Shown: positions 1 to 8,689 of the stretch, piece after piece
Layout of the letters: each line of letters starts with the position of its first letter
How positions within the stretch are numbered: position 1 is the stretch's first letter
NCBI GenBank assembly: GCA_021809495.1
Contig: JAKAZI010000002.1
Span: 1 to 55,367, forward strand
From: Actinomycetes bacterium
GTDB taxonomy: Bacteria > Actinomycetota > Acidimicrobiia > Acidimicrobiales > RAAP-2
DNA: 55,367 bases
Direction of reading: 5' to 3'
Notes under the pieces: model-generated
What the model saw: only the letters and a program-made list of their open reading frames with translations
What the model was told of the DNA's origin: nothing
The model's database searches: none
Position numbers and translations under genes: made by a program

Positions 1-1
1 C

Positions 2-1144
2 CTACTTCAACAGGTGCTTGGCGACAACGACGCGCTGCACTTGGTTGGTGCCCTCGTAGATCTGGGTGATCTTGGCGTCGCGCATGAACCGCTCCACCGG
101 GAAGTCTTTCGTGAACCCGTAGCCGCCGAGCAGCTGAACGGCATCGACGGTGACGCTCATCGCCGTGTCCGACGCGAAGGACTTGGCCGCCGCCGTCAGG
201 TAGCTGAGGTTGTGGTCTGGGTCACCGTCGTCGATCGCGGCGCAGGCGCGGTAGACCAACGCCCGGGCGGCTTCGGTGCGAATGGCCATGTCGGCCAGCA
301 TGAACCGCAGGCCCTGCAGATCGCCGATCGGCGCGCCGAATGCGCGACGCTGGGTCATGTAGTGGGCCGCGTAGTCGATCGCCCCCTGGGCGATCCCCAC
401 GGCCTGGGCACCGATCGTCGGGCGTGAGCGGTCCAGGGTGTGCATGGCGATCTTGAAGCCGTCGCCTTCGGCTCCGATCCGGTGCGACGCCGGTACTCGC
501 ACGTCGTTAAAGACCACCTCGCCCGTGGGCGACGCCCGCAGGCCCAACTTGTCCTCGTGCTTGGGGAACTCCACGCCCTCGCCCTTCTCGACGAGGAAGC
601 ACGTGATGCCGCGCCCCTTCGCGTCGGGGTCGGTGCTCGCGAAGACCGTGTAGGTCTCTGAGACGCCCGCGTTGGTGATCCAGTACTTCGAGCCATTGAT
701 GATGTAGTCGTCGCCGTCGCGAACCGCTCGCGTGCGCATCGCCGCGACGTCAGAGCCGGCGTCGGCCTCCGAGAGGCAGTAGCTCGCCTGAATCTCCCCC
801 GTCGCGATCCGTGGCAGGTACGCCTGCTTGACCTCCTCGGAGGCGAAGTTGATGACGGGCAGCATGCCCAACTTCGAGATCAACATCGTCACCGACGTCG
901 ACGCGCAGGCCCGCGCGATCTCTTCAGCCATGATCGCCTGGGTCACCGTGTCCGCGCCGGCGCCGCCGTAGGCGGCCGGCACACCGAGTGAGGGCAGTTC
1001 CATCTCGACGCAGGCGTCGAAACTCTTCTGGGGAAACACCTGGTCACGGTCGTACTCGGCGGCGAACGGCGCGATGCGCTCGTCCACGAAACCGCGCATG
1101 ACGTCACGAAATGCCCGTTGTTCGTCAGTGAGTGTGTAGCTCAT
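2..1144 (-). CDS. Acyl-CoA dehydrogenase
   Basis: Flavoprotein of 380 residues expected to oxidise acyl-CoA thioesters at the alpha-beta position and pass electrons to ETF. The family pattern is complete: the CLSEADAGSD stretch near residue 125 and the ITNAG stretch near 160 line the flavin and substrate site. IYEGTNQ near the C-terminus supplies the catalytic base, Glu364. Length is normal for the short-chain/branched-chain group. The ATG at 1144 follows an AGAGG ribosome site. It is the last gene of leuB-ilvE-hypothetical-this gene, 17 bases after its neighbour. Next to ilvE, a role in branched-chain acyl-CoA degradation is attractive, but substrate chain length cannot be read from the sequence. 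The stop codon is at 4..2, so the gene is complete. Confidence 0.93.
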   Translation of the reverse strand: MSYTLTDEQRAFRDVMRGFVDERIAPFAAEYDRDQVFPQKSFDACVEMELPSLGVPAAYGGAGADTVTQAIMAEEIARACASTSVTMLISKLGMLPVINFASEEVKQAYLPRIATGEIQASYCLSEADAGSDVAAMRTRAVRDGDDYIINGSKYWITNAGVSETYTVFASTDPDAKGRGITCFLVEKGEGVEFPKHEDKLGLRASPTGEVVFNDVRVPASHRIGAEGDGFKIAMHTLDRSRPTIGAQAVGIAQGAIDYAAHYMTQRRAFGAPIGDLQGLRFMLADMAIRTEAARALVYRACAAIDDGDPDHNLSYLTAAAKSFASDTAMSVTVDAVQLLGGYGFTKDFPVERFMRDAKITQIYEGTNQVQRVVVAKHLLK

Positions 1145-1161
1145 AGTGATCCTCTCAACCT

Positions 1162-1623
1162 TCAGCGATCGGTCGCGGTGACCAGTTCATCGCCGTTCAC
1201 GGCGTCCGCGAAGGCCCGTTGGGCCACGTAACTGTGGGCGAGACCGGCGAAGGGGCTCGCGAGATGGTGGTCAACCGCGGTCGCGCTGAGCAGACCGAAG
1301 TGGTCGAGGGCGGCGCGAACGTCGCCGACCGTCGGACCCCGTCCGATCAGGCTCGCTCGCTTCGCGGCGACGACGGCGACACCGACGACGACGTCGTGAC
1401 GGTCGTGCTCGTGGTCGAAGACCAACTTGGCGACTTCGTGCTCGGCGATGGTGTAGGCGTACCCACCGCCCGGCGCCGGCGTGCCCGCGCCGCTCCCGGC
1501 GAAGGGGTGCGGGGTGCGCTGGAGGCCAGCCTTGGGCGTACGGGCGAAGTCGGGGGTCGGCGTGGGCATCGTCGGACGCACCTCGCCGGCGGCGGGAATC
1601 GGAATAAACGTCGGTTGAGTCAC
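1162..1623 (-). CDS. Conserved hypothetical protein downstream of ilvE
   Basis: A 153-residue protein with no family I can name securely. The first 50 residues are proline-rich and probably disordered; the rest looks like one small helical domain with a hydrophobic stretch (VVVGVAVVAAK). No signal peptide or membrane segment is convincing. The GTG start at 1623 is chosen because TAGTCT lies six bases upstream, the spacing of a leaderless actinobacterial promoter. It can therefore be transcribed alone as well as from the leuB-ilvE operon. It starts 25 bases after ilvE and ends 17 bases before the acyl-CoA dehydrogenase. Codon use matches its neighbours, supporting a real gene. Function unknown. 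Confidence 0.75.
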   Translation of the reverse strand: MTQPTFIPIPAAGEVRPTMPTPTPDFARTPKAGLQRTPHPFAGSGAGTPAPGGGYAYTIAEHEVAKLVFDHEHDRHDVVVGVAVVAAKRASLIGRGPTVGDVRAALDHFGLLSATAVDHHLASPFAGLAHSYVAQRAFADAVNGDELVTATDR

Positions 1624-1629
1624 CGTACG

Positions 1630-1635
1630 AGACTA
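1630..1635 (-). promoter_or_regulatory. -10 box TAGTCT, leaderless promoter of the 1162-1623 gene
   Basis: TAGTCT (TANNNT) is followed by six bases and then the GTG at 1623, so transcription would begin at or next to the start codon. Seen in sequence; promoter activity is inferred. Confidence 0.5.
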
Positions 1636-1648
1636 TCGCCGAACGCCG

Positions 1649-2575
1649 TTACACCTCGGTGAGCCACCCGTTGTAACGGTCGAGCTCGCCGCGCACCGCT
1701 TGAAAGTACGTCGACTGCAGCGTCGTGGTGACCGGTCCGGGCTTTCCCTCGCCGATTACGCGGTCGTCCACCGACGCGATCGGCACGACCTCGGCCGCGG
1801 TCCCGGTCAAGAACGCCTCGTCAGCGAGGTAGAGATCAGTTCGAATGAGCGTCTCGAAGCGCACCGTGATGCCGAGGTCCGTCGCGATCCGCACGATCGT
1901 CTCCTGGGTGATGCCCGGCAGCGCGCCGGCCTCGGAGGGCGGTGGGGTGAGCACGACGCCATCGCGCACGACGAACAGGTTCTCACCCGTGCACTCAGAG
2001 ATGCGTCCGTCGGGCCCCAGCATGATGGCCTCGTCGTAGCCGGCCTTGATCGCTTCGACCTTGGCCAACCCGGAATTGAGGTACATCCCGGTGCCCTTGG
2101 CGGCGGTAGGCATGGCGTTGGGGTTGTGACGCTGCCACGAGGAGATCTTCATGCGCACGCCGTTCGCGAGACCATCGTCGCCGAGGTAGGCCCCCCACGG
2201 CCAGGCGGCGATCGCCACCTGGACCGGAGCCGGCAGGGGGTTCACGCCCATCTCGCCGTAGCCCAGGTACACCAGGGGGCGGATGTAGCACCCGTTGGGA
2301 AGGTCGTTCACGCGCACGACCTCGGTGACCGCGTCGCAGAGTTCGTCCAGGGAGAACGGCACCTCGATCATGAGGATCTTGCAGCTGCGCAGGAGGCGCG
2401 CCATGTGCTCACGCAACCGGAACACCGCGACCCCGCGGGGCGTCTTGTACGCGCGGATCCCCTCAAACGCACCGGTCCCGTAGTGCAGCCCGTGACTCAG
2501 GACGTGGGTCGTCGCGTCGTTCCAGTCGACGAGCGCGCCGTCCATCCAAATTTTCTCCGTCGGCGTTATGGGCAT
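1649..2575 (-). CDS. ilvE: Branched-chain amino acid aminotransferase
   Basis: Class IV PLP aminotransferase of 308 residues that interconverts Leu, Ile and Val with their 2-oxo acids, the final step of the pathway encoded across this window. Lys160, in TAAKGTGMYLNSGLAK, is the Schiff-base lysine, and the ISECTGENLF block around Glu194 contacts the PLP ring nitrogen. The size is that of the 300-residue bacterial IlvE group. Its ATG overlaps the TAA of leuB by one base (TAATG), so translation is probably coupled, and GAGAGG upstream is a plausible ribosome site. D-amino acid transaminases share the fold, but the context and motif favour IlvE. Confidence 0.95.
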   Translation of the reverse strand: MPITPTEKIWMDGALVDWNDATTHVLSHGLHYGTGAFEGIRAYKTPRGVAVFRLREHMARLLRSCKILMIEVPFSLDELCDAVTEVVRVNDLPNGCYIRPLVYLGYGEMGVNPLPAPVQVAIAAWPWGAYLGDDGLANGVRMKISSWQRHNPNAMPTAAKGTGMYLNSGLAKVEAIKAGYDEAIMLGPDGRISECTGENLFVVRDGVVLTPPPSEAGALPGITQETIVRIATDLGITVRFETLIRTDLYLADEAFLTGTAAEVVPIASVDDRVIGEGKPGPVTTTLQSTYFQAVRGELDRYNGWLTEV

Positions 2576-3597
2576 TACAACCTCTCTATCAGTCGTTGCG
2601 TGACGGCCGCCGTACCTCCGGCGACACCGTCGCGCTCAAAGTCTGCCACTGCGCGGGCGATGCGTTGTGCAGCATCACGTTCACCGAGGTGTTCGAGCAT
2701 CAGCACCGCCGACGACACCGCCGCCAACGGGTTGGCCGTATCGGTTCCGACTATGTCGTGCGCGGCGCCGTGCACCGGCTCGAAGAGTGACGCACCGGTG
2801 CGAGCGGGGTTGAGGTTTGCGCTGGCGGCGTAGCCGATCCCCCCGCTCACCGCCCCCGCCAGATCCGAGAGGATGTCCCCGAACAGATTGTCGGTGACGA
2901 TGATGCCGTAGCGGGCGGGGTTCTCCACCAGGTAAATACAGGCGGCGTCGACGTGGTTGTAGTCGACCGCCACCGAGGGGTACTCGGCGCTGACTTCGTC
3001 AACGACCCTCGACCACAGGTTGCCCGCGAAGGTGAGCACGTTGGTCTTGTGGACGAGGGTCAGTCGGGGTCGCTCGAGCGCCGCCGCGCGTTCGAAGGCG
3101 TAGCGAACGCAGCGCTCGACCCCGAAACGGGTGTTCACCGAACCCTGGGTCGCCACCTCGTGGGCGGTGCCGAATCGCAGGACGCCGCCCTCGCCGGCGT
3201 AGGGCCCCTCGGTGTTCTCACGGACGATCGCGAAGTCGAGACCCTCGGCGAGCGAGCCGGGCACCCCGTGGAACGGTCGGTAGTTGACGTAGAGGTCGAG
3301 TCCAAAACGCATGCGCAACAGCAGACCGCGCTCCAGGACGCCGCCGGGGATACGCGTGTCGCCGATCGCCGGACCAACCGCTCCGAGCAGGATCGCGTCG
3401 TGTGCGCGCAGCGCCTCGAGGGTCTCGTCGTCCAGGACGAAGCCGTCGCGCAGGTACCGCGCCGCGCCGAGGTCGAAGTTTGTCGTCGCCAGGGCGACGC
3501 CCGCCGCCTCGACCACCGAGAGCGCGGCTCGGACCACCTCGGGCCCGATGCCGTCTCCTCCGATAACCGCCACCCGATACGGCTCGTTGCTCGCCAC
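2575..3597 (-). CDS. leuB: 3-isopropylmalate dehydrogenase
   Basis: Oxidises and decarboxylates 3-isopropylmalate to 2-oxoisocaproate using NAD, the third leucine-specific step. With the GTG at 3597 the protein has 340 residues. Visible are the GGDGIGPE nucleotide region (13-20), the VRENTEG substrate loop (about 125-131), catalytic Lys184 in LVHKTNVL, and metal-binding Asp236, Asp241 and Asp245 in DNLFGDILSD. The reading frame stays open another 67 codons upstream, but that part is low-quality sequence, while AAGGAGG sits five bases before the GTG, so I take the GTG. First gene of leuB-ilvE-hypothetical-acyl-CoA dehydrogenase and divergent from greA-leuCD. Tartrate dehydrogenases are close relatives, but the leucine context decides. 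Confidence 0.95.
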   Translation of the reverse strand: MASNEPYRVAVIGGDGIGPEVVRAALSVVEAAGVALATTNFDLGAARYLRDGFVLDDETLEALRAHDAILLGAVGPAIGDTRIPGGVLERGLLLRMRFGLDLYVNYRPFHGVPGSLAEGLDFAIVRENTEGPYAGEGGVLRFGTAHEVATQGSVNTRFGVERCVRYAFERAAALERPRLTLVHKTNVLTFAGNLWSRVVDEVSAEYPSVAVDYNHVDAACIYLVENPARYGIIVTDNLFGDILSDLAGAVSGGIGYAASANLNPARTGASLFEPVHGAAHDIVGTDTANPLAAVSSAVLMLEHLGERDAAQRIARAVADFERDGVAGGTAAVTQRLIERL

Positions 3598-3678
3598 GCC
3601 CACCTCCTTGATCCCCCCAGTCTGCTTGGCCCGCCCCCGATGGGGCAAACCCGCCCCGAGAACGCGCAACCCGACCAC

Positions 3679-3684
3679 TAGAGT
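3679..3684 (+). promoter_or_regulatory. -10 box TAGAGT upstream of greA-leuCD
   Basis: TAGAGT fits the TANNNT actinobacterial -10 pattern and would give a 5' leader of about 20-25 bases containing AGGAG (3698-3702) before the greA ATG. No clear -35 box. Inference from pattern only. Confidence 0.4.
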
Positions 3685-3712
3685 CAATGTCCTACCCAGG
3701 AGATGACACCTC

Positions 3713-4189
3713 ATGGCTGGCGAGATCCATCGCATAACCAAAGAAACACTGGACAAACTCCGTGACGAATACCACCACCTGACTACCGTCGGGCGCACCG
3801 AGATCGCGCGCGTGATCGAGGCGGCCCGACTCCTCGGAGACCTCTCGGAGAACGGTGACTACCACGCCGCGAAGGACGAACAGGGCAAGATGGAGGCGCG
3901 GATCCGCCAGATCGACACGGTGATCAGAAACCACGAGCTGGTCGAGCGCGACTCGAACGCTGACGTCGTCCAGCACGCCACGATCGTGCGCGTCGTCTAC
4001 GACGGCGACGGCGACGACGACGCCCAAGAGTTCTACATTGGTTCGATCGAGGAGAGGCCCGACGGGGTCCTCGTCGCGTCCCCGACCTCACCACTCGGCT
4101 CGGCCCTCCTCGGCCACGCCGTTGGCGACGAGGTGGAGTACGAGGCGCCGTCGGGCATGTTGCGCGTCCGAGTCGTGGGGCTGCGCTGA
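3713..4189 (+). CDS. greA: Transcription elongation factor GreA
   Basis: A 158-residue Gre factor that inserts its N-terminal coiled coil into the RNA polymerase secondary channel and stimulates transcript cleavage in backtracked complexes. The N-terminal coiled coil carries the acidic tip in [18 protein letters not shown] (about 42-59). The C-terminal FKBP-like domain ends [23 protein letters not shown], both typical of GreA. An acidic insert ([11 protein letters not shown], about 95-105) is a local oddity. It is the first gene of a plus-strand run with leuC one base downstream, so leuCD is probably expressed from the greA promoter. Linking a general polymerase factor with leucine genes is unusual. 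Confidence 0.96.
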   Translation: MAGEIHRITKETLDKLRDEYHHLTTVGRTEIARVIEAARLLGDLSENGDYHAAKDEQGKMEARIRQIDTVIRNHELVERDSNADVVQHATIVRVVYDGDGDDDAQEFYIGSIEERPDGVLVASPTSPLGSALLGHAVGDEVEYEAPSGMLRVRVVGLR

Positions 4190-4190
4190 C

Positions 4191-5591
4191 GTGGCCGGAC
4201 AGACCCTCTTCGAGAAGATCTGGAACGAACACGTGGTCGCCAGCCCCACCGGCGCGCCGACGATCCTCTACATCGACCTGCACCTGATCCACGAAGTGAC
4301 CAGTCCGCAGGCCTTCGACGGCCTGCGACTGAACCACCGCAGCGTCCGTCGACCCGACCGGACCCTCGCCACGGCCGACCACAACGTGCCCACCGACCCG
4401 CCCTCGACCCCGGTGGAGGACCCGATCTCGCGTCGCCAGCTCGACGCCCTCGACGAGAACTGCCGGGAGTTCGGCGTGACCCTGTTCCCGCGGGGTCACG
4501 AGAATCAGGGCATCGTGCACGTCATCGGCCCCGAGTTGGGCGTCACCCAGCCCGGCATGACCATCGTGTGCGGCGATTCGCACACCTCCACCCACGGTGC
4601 CTTCGGCGCCCTCGCCTTCGGCATCGGCACCAGCGAGGTCGAGCACGTCCTCGCGACCCAGACCCTCCCCCAGCAACGGCCCAAGACGATGGCGGTCACC
4701 GTCGACGGCACCCTGCCCGAGGGCGTGAGCGCGAAGGACCTCGTCCTCGCGATCGTCGCGCGGCTCGGCACCGGCGGCGGGGCCGGTTTCGTCATCGAGT
4801 ATCGCGGCAGCGCCATCGCCGCGTTATCGATGGAGGGCCGCATGACCGTGTGCAACATGAGCATCGAAGCCGGGGCCCGCGCCGGTCTCGTCGGGGTCGA
4901 CGAGACCACGATCGAGTACCTGCGCCACCGTCCGACCATCGCCACGGGCGACGCGTTCGAGGTCTTGGCGCAGCGGTGGCGGCACTTCACGAGTGACGCG
5001 GACGCGGTCTTCGACGCCGAGATCACGCTCCACGCCGACGAGATCGTGCCGTACGTGACCTGGGGCACCAACCCCGCCCAGGTGGTCGCCCTCGACGGTG
5101 TCGTGCCGTCCCCCGATGACTACGCCGACCCCGACCAGCGCGAGGCGACCGCGAGGTCGCTCGCCTACATGGGACTCGCCCCGGGCACGCCGATGCGCGA
5201 CGTCGCCGTCGACGTCGTCTTCATCGGCTCGTGTACCAACTCGCGCATCGAGGACCTACGCGCCGCGGCCCGCGTCGCCGAGGGCGGTCACGTCGCGGCG
5301 GGCGTGCGCGCCCTCGTGGTGCCGGGTTCGCATCGCATCAAGGCCGAGGCCGAGACCGAGGGGCTCGACCGCATCTTCCTCGACGCCGGATTCGAGTGGC
5401 GCGAACCCGGGTGTTCGATGTGTCTGGGAATGAACCCCGACCAGCTCACACCGGGTCAGCGCAGCGCCTCGACGTCGAACCGTAACTTCGAGGGCCGCCA
5501 GGGCCGCGGTGGACGAACCCACCTGGTGTCACCCGCGATCGCCGCGGCGACGGCTCTCGCCGGCCACTTCGCCACACCGGCGGTGCGCTGA
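4191..5591 (+). CDS. leuC: 3-isopropylmalate dehydratase large subunit
   Basis: Large subunit of the aconitase-type isomerase that converts 2-isopropylmalate to 3-isopropylmalate with a [4Fe-4S] cluster. The cluster cysteines are Cys348 in GSCTNSR and Cys408/Cys411 in [14 protein letters not shown] near the N-terminus and [20 protein letters not shown] are also diagnostic. The GTG at 4191 gives 466 residues, the usual length; a longer open frame exists upstream but runs through greA in another frame. The start lies one base after the greA stop. The stop overlaps the leuD ATG (TGATG), indicating coupled synthesis of the two subunits. Confidence 0.96.
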   Translation: MAGQTLFEKIWNEHVVASPTGAPTILYIDLHLIHEVTSPQAFDGLRLNHRSVRRPDRTLATADHNVPTDPPSTPVEDPISRRQLDALDENCREFGVTLFPRGHENQGIVHVIGPELGVTQPGMTIVCGDSHTSTHGAFGALAFGIGTSEVEHVLATQTLPQQRPKTMAVTVDGTLPEGVSAKDLVLAIVARLGTGGGAGFVIEYRGSAIAALSMEGRMTVCNMSIEAGARAGLVGVDETTIEYLRHRPTIATGDAFEVLAQRWRHFTSDADAVFDAEITLHADEIVPYVTWGTNPAQVVALDGVVPSPDDYADPDQREATARSLAYMGLAPGTPMRDVAVDVVFIGSCTNSRIEDLRAAARVAEGGHVAAGVRALVVPGSHRIKAEAETEGLDRIFLDAGFEWREPGCSMCLGMNPDQLTPGQRSASTSNRNFEGRQGRGGRTHLVSPAIAAATALAGHFATPAVR

Positions 5592-6211
5592 TGAAGGCCG
5601 TGACACTCATCGAGGGCCGCGGCGTCCCCCTCGGACGCTCCGACGTCGACACCGACCAGATCATCCCGTCGGGGTGGCTGAAGCGAGTCGAGCGGACCGG
5701 GTTCGGACGCGGACTCTTCAGCGAATGGCGCGACGACCCGCAGTTCGTGCTCAACCAGTCCGCCTACCAGGGCGCCACCATCTTGCTCGCGGGACCGCGG
5801 TTCGGCACCGGATCGTCGCGCGAACACGCGGTCTGGGCCCTCATGGACTACGGCTTCGAAGCCGTCATCGCCCCGTCCTTCGGCGACATATTCCGCAACA
5901 ACTCGTCCAAGCAGGGACTCGTCACCGTCCAGCTGCCCGCCGAGGACGTCGACGAGATCGCCCAGATGGTCACGCGCGACCCGGCGTTGCTGCTCGTGAT
6001 CGACGTCGAGGGCCTGAACGTCGAGGTCCCCGCCCTGGGCTGGCACCGCACGTTCGTGCTCGACCCGATGACCCGCGAGCGGCTCCTCAACGGCTGGGAC
6101 GACATCGGGTTGACCCTGCGCCACGTCGACGAGATCGACCGGTACGAAGCGACCACCAACGCCCCGACGCTCGCCGGTCGCTTCGACCACGACGGCCACG
6201 TCGTGGCCTGA
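5591..6211 (+). CDS. leuD: 3-isopropylmalate dehydratase small subunit
   Basis: Small swivelling subunit of isopropylmalate isomerase, 206 residues. The LeuD signature is clear: DVDTDQIIPSGWLKR (about 19-33), GRGLFSEWR, and the substrate-recognition loop RFGTGSSREHAVWAL (about 73-87), then SFGDIFRNNSSKQGL. It begins inside the leuC stop codon and is followed 12 bases later by the asparaginase gene. It acts only as a heterodimer with LeuC in the cytoplasm. Confidence 0.96.
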   Translation: MKAVTLIEGRGVPLGRSDVDTDQIIPSGWLKRVERTGFGRGLFSEWRDDPQFVLNQSAYQGATILLAGPRFGTGSSREHAVWALMDYGFEAVIAPSFGDIFRNNSSKQGLVTVQLPAEDVDEIAQMVTRDPALLLVIDVEGLNVEVPALGWHRTFVLDPMTRERLLNGWDDIGLTLRHVDEIDRYEATTNAPTLAGRFDHDGHVVA

Positions 6212-6223
6212 ACCGGTTACCCC

Positions 6224-7264
6224 GTGTCCCTCTCGTCACGCGGACCCGGGGACGCGGCGCGGGTCGTCGTCTACACCCTCGGCGGCACGATCGCCTCGAC
6301 CGACGTAGACGGCACCGGCGGCGTGCGGCCGAGCCTGGCCGGCGCCGAGTTGCTCGGTCCGGCGGCGCAGTCGCTCGGCGACCTCGTGGTCGACGTGGTC
6401 GGTGTCCGTCAGGTGCCCTCGGGCGAGCTCACGCTTGCCGACGCGATCGACCTGAGCCATCGGATCCGCCGCGACCTCGACGGCGGCTACGACGGCGCGG
6501 TCGTCACCCAGGGAACGGACACGATCGAGGAATTCGCTTTCGCGTTGGACCTGCTCACCTCGGGTGACGCGCCGATCGTCGTCACCGGTGCCATGCGCCA
6601 CCCCGGCGAGCTCGGTGCCGATGGACCGGCCAACGTGGCCGCGGCGCTTCGCGTCGCGAGCGATCCCGTGATGCGCGGCCTCGGTGTCCTCGTCGTCATG
6701 AACGACGAGGTCCACGCGGCCCGCTTCGTGCGCAAGACGAATTCAGCGAACCTCGCCGCGTTCACGTCGTGGACCACGGGGCCCATCGGACGGGTGCTCG
6801 AGGGTCGCACCAGGCGCTACGTCAGCCCACCGCGCCTCGCGCGCGTGCTCGATCCCGCCCAGTGTCTCGGCGACGTGCCCCCCGTACTGCTGGCGAGCTG
6901 CGTGCTCGGCGTCGACGGACGACTGCTGGAACGGGCCGTCGACCTCGGCTACGCGGGGGTCGTCGTCGAAGGTTTCGGCGGGGGCCACGTCCCCGCACGA
7001 CTGGTCGAACCGCTCGCGACCCTCGCCACCGTGATGCCCGTCGTCCTCGCCTCGCGCACCGGCGCCGGCGACGCCCTCGAGTCGACCTACGGCTACGAAG
7101 GCTCCGAACGGGACCTCCTCGCGCGCGGTCTGATCAGCGCTGGCTTCCTCGACGGACGAAAGGCCCGGGTGCTACTCAGCCTGCTGCTCAGCACGGGGGC
7201 CGCCCCGGCGCAGGTCGCGGCGGCGTTCACGCTGCTGCACCAGTCGGCGACGGGTCTCGCGTAA
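6224..7264 (+). CDS. L-asparaginase, type I/II family
   Basis: A 346-residue asparaginase-fold amidohydrolase producing aspartate and ammonia. The nucleophile motif YTLGGTIAS places Thr22 as the primary nucleophile. VTQGTDTIEE provides the second catalytic Thr98-Asp99 pair and VTGAMRHPGELGADGPAN the following active-site loop. There is no signal peptide, so it is probably cytoplasmic. The GTG at 6224 is 12 bases after leuD, placing it in the greA-leuCD run. Asparaginase is not part of leucine synthesis; co-transcription may couple aspartate supply to amino acid demand, which is inference. A glutaminase preference cannot be excluded. Confidence 0.88.
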   Translation: MSLSSRGPGDAARVVVYTLGGTIASTDVDGTGGVRPSLAGAELLGPAAQSLGDLVVDVVGVRQVPSGELTLADAIDLSHRIRRDLDGGYDGAVVTQGTDTIEEFAFALDLLTSGDAPIVVTGAMRHPGELGADGPANVAAALRVASDPVMRGLGVLVVMNDEVHAARFVRKTNSANLAAFTSWTTGPIGRVLEGRTRRYVSPPRLARVLDPAQCLGDVPPVLLASCVLGVDGRLLERAVDLGYAGVVVEGFGGGHVPARLVEPLATLATVMPVVLASRTGAGDALESTYGYEGSERDLLARGLISAGFLDGRKARVLLSLLLSTGAAPAQVAAAFTLLHQSATGLA

Positions 7265-7310
7265 CCCGTCGAGTCGTCCTACGCTCTCGGTAGCACCGAC
7301 GAGGAGCGCC

Positions 7311-8687
7311 ATGGTTCCATTCCCGTACGCCGACGAGTACCCGATCAATCGAGCCCTCCCCGAAGAGGGGGCGCTTCGAAGCGACGTGCTCGCCGAACTC
7401 GAGGACCTCGCCAGACGTGAGGACCGGACCTGGGAGACCGGTCAGTGCTCGGGCACGATGTACTGCGGTGACCACGATCACTACGACTTCTTGAACCAGG
7501 CGTTCTCGTACTTCTCGCACGTCAACACCCTCCAGCGCGACATGTGCCCGAGCGCCACCAAGTTCGAGGCCGAGATCATCGCGATGACCCTGGACCTGCT
7601 CGGGGCCGATTCGCGTTCCGCCACGCCCGCTGGACTCGTCACCTCCGGGGGTTCGGCCTCCATCGCCCACGCCGTGCTCGCCTATCGCGAGGCCGCTGCG
7701 GGGTCGGTCGGTCGAGCCAACATGATCAAGCCCGAGACGGCCCACCCCGCCTTCGACAAGGCGGGCCACCTCTTCGGCGTCGAGATGCGCGTCGCACCCG
7801 TCGATCCCGCCACCGCCCAGGTCGACCTCGACTGGGTGCGCGACCACGTCGACGCCAACACCGTCGCCCTCGTCGGCTCGGCCTGCAACTACGGCTACGG
7901 CACGATCGATCCGATCACCGAGCTCGGCGAGATTGCGCTCGATCGCGGCGTCGGACTTCACGTCGACGGGTGCCTCGGGGGCTTTATCCTGCCCTTCGGA
8001 CGCGAGCTCGGCTACGTGGATGCGCCCTTTGACCTCTCGGTACCCGGGGTCACGTCAATGTCGGCCGACACCCACAAGTACGGGTACGCGCTCAAGGGCA
8101 CGAGCGTCCTGTGCTTCGCCGACCGGGCGCTGCGCAACAGCCAGTACTTCTACCAACCCGACTGGTCCGGCGGCAAGTATTGCTCGCCGGGCATGGACGG
8201 CTCACGTTCCGGCGGTCTGCTCGCGGCCACGTGGGCCGCGATGGTGCACCTGGGCCGATCGGGCTACCGCGACTACGCCCGTCACATCTTCGAGACCGCC
8301 GCCGCGATGCAGCGCGCCGTGCTCGAACACGATCAACTTCGCATCATCGGATCCCCGAGCTTCCTCTTCTCGTTCACCTCAGACGACTTCGACATCTATC
8401 ACGTCAACGACTTCCTGCGCACCCGGGGCTGGCGACTGAACGGCCAGCAGTACCCCAACGCCCTCCACATGGCCGTGACCCGACCCCAGACCCAACCCGG
8501 TGTGCTCGAGCGCTGGCGGGCAGACCTCGCCGACGCCGTCGACTACGCCGTGGCCCACGCCGACGACCCGGCTCAGTCGGGCGCGATCTACGGCGGCGTC
8601 GCGGGCGGGCCGACGTCCGAATCCGACGACATCATCAGGTTCTTCATGGCCGACATGATGGACCAACAACAGTCGATCCCCGATTAG
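7311..8687 (+). CDS. PLP-dependent decarboxylase/lyase, sphingosine-1-phosphate lyase-like
   Basis: A 458-residue fold-type I PLP enzyme. Lys256 in SADTHKYGYALKG is the Schiff-base lysine, and that block is characteristic of the sphingosine-1-phosphate lyase/glutamate decarboxylase group. TSGGSASIAH (about 111-120) is the phosphate-binding region and HVDGCLGGFILPF contains the ring-pairing Asp219. GAGGAG five bases before the ATG fixes the start, and TACGCT upstream is a plausible -10. Unlike the eukaryotic lyase it has no membrane anchor. Bacterial members act on amino acids or long-chain base phosphates, and the substrate is not decidable here. The FGGY kinase begins two bases after its stop, so the two probably work in one pathway. 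Confidence 0.85.
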   Translation: MVPFPYADEYPINRALPEEGALRSDVLAELEDLARREDRTWETGQCSGTMYCGDHDHYDFLNQAFSYFSHVNTLQRDMCPSATKFEAEIIAMTLDLLGADSRSATPAGLVTSGGSASIAHAVLAYREAAAGSVGRANMIKPETAHPAFDKAGHLFGVEMRVAPVDPATAQVDLDWVRDHVDANTVALVGSACNYGYGTIDPITELGEIALDRGVGLHVDGCLGGFILPFGRELGYVDAPFDLSVPGVTSMSADTHKYGYALKGTSVLCFADRALRNSQYFYQPDWSGGKYCSPGMDGSRSGGLLAATWAAMVHLGRSGYRDYARHIFETAAAMQRAVLEHDQLRIIGSPSFLFSFTSDDFDIYHVNDFLRTRGWRLNGQQYPNALHMAVTRPQTQPGVLERWRADLADAVDYAVAHADDPAQSGAIYGGVAGGPTSESDDIIRFFMADMMDQQQSIPD

Positions 8688-8689
8688 CC

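Noticed and set aside
4038-4190. N-terminal extension of leuC into greA
   Set aside because: It reads through greA in another frame; the GTG at 4191 gives the normal LeuC length.
5509-6567. 352-residue arginine-rich plus-strand frame over leuD
   Set aside because: Arg/Pro-rich shadow typical of the wrong frame in high-GC DNA.
8111-8689. 193-codon extension of the FGGY kinase
   Set aside because: Shadow of the decarboxylase gene; the kinase core begins right after GTG 8690.
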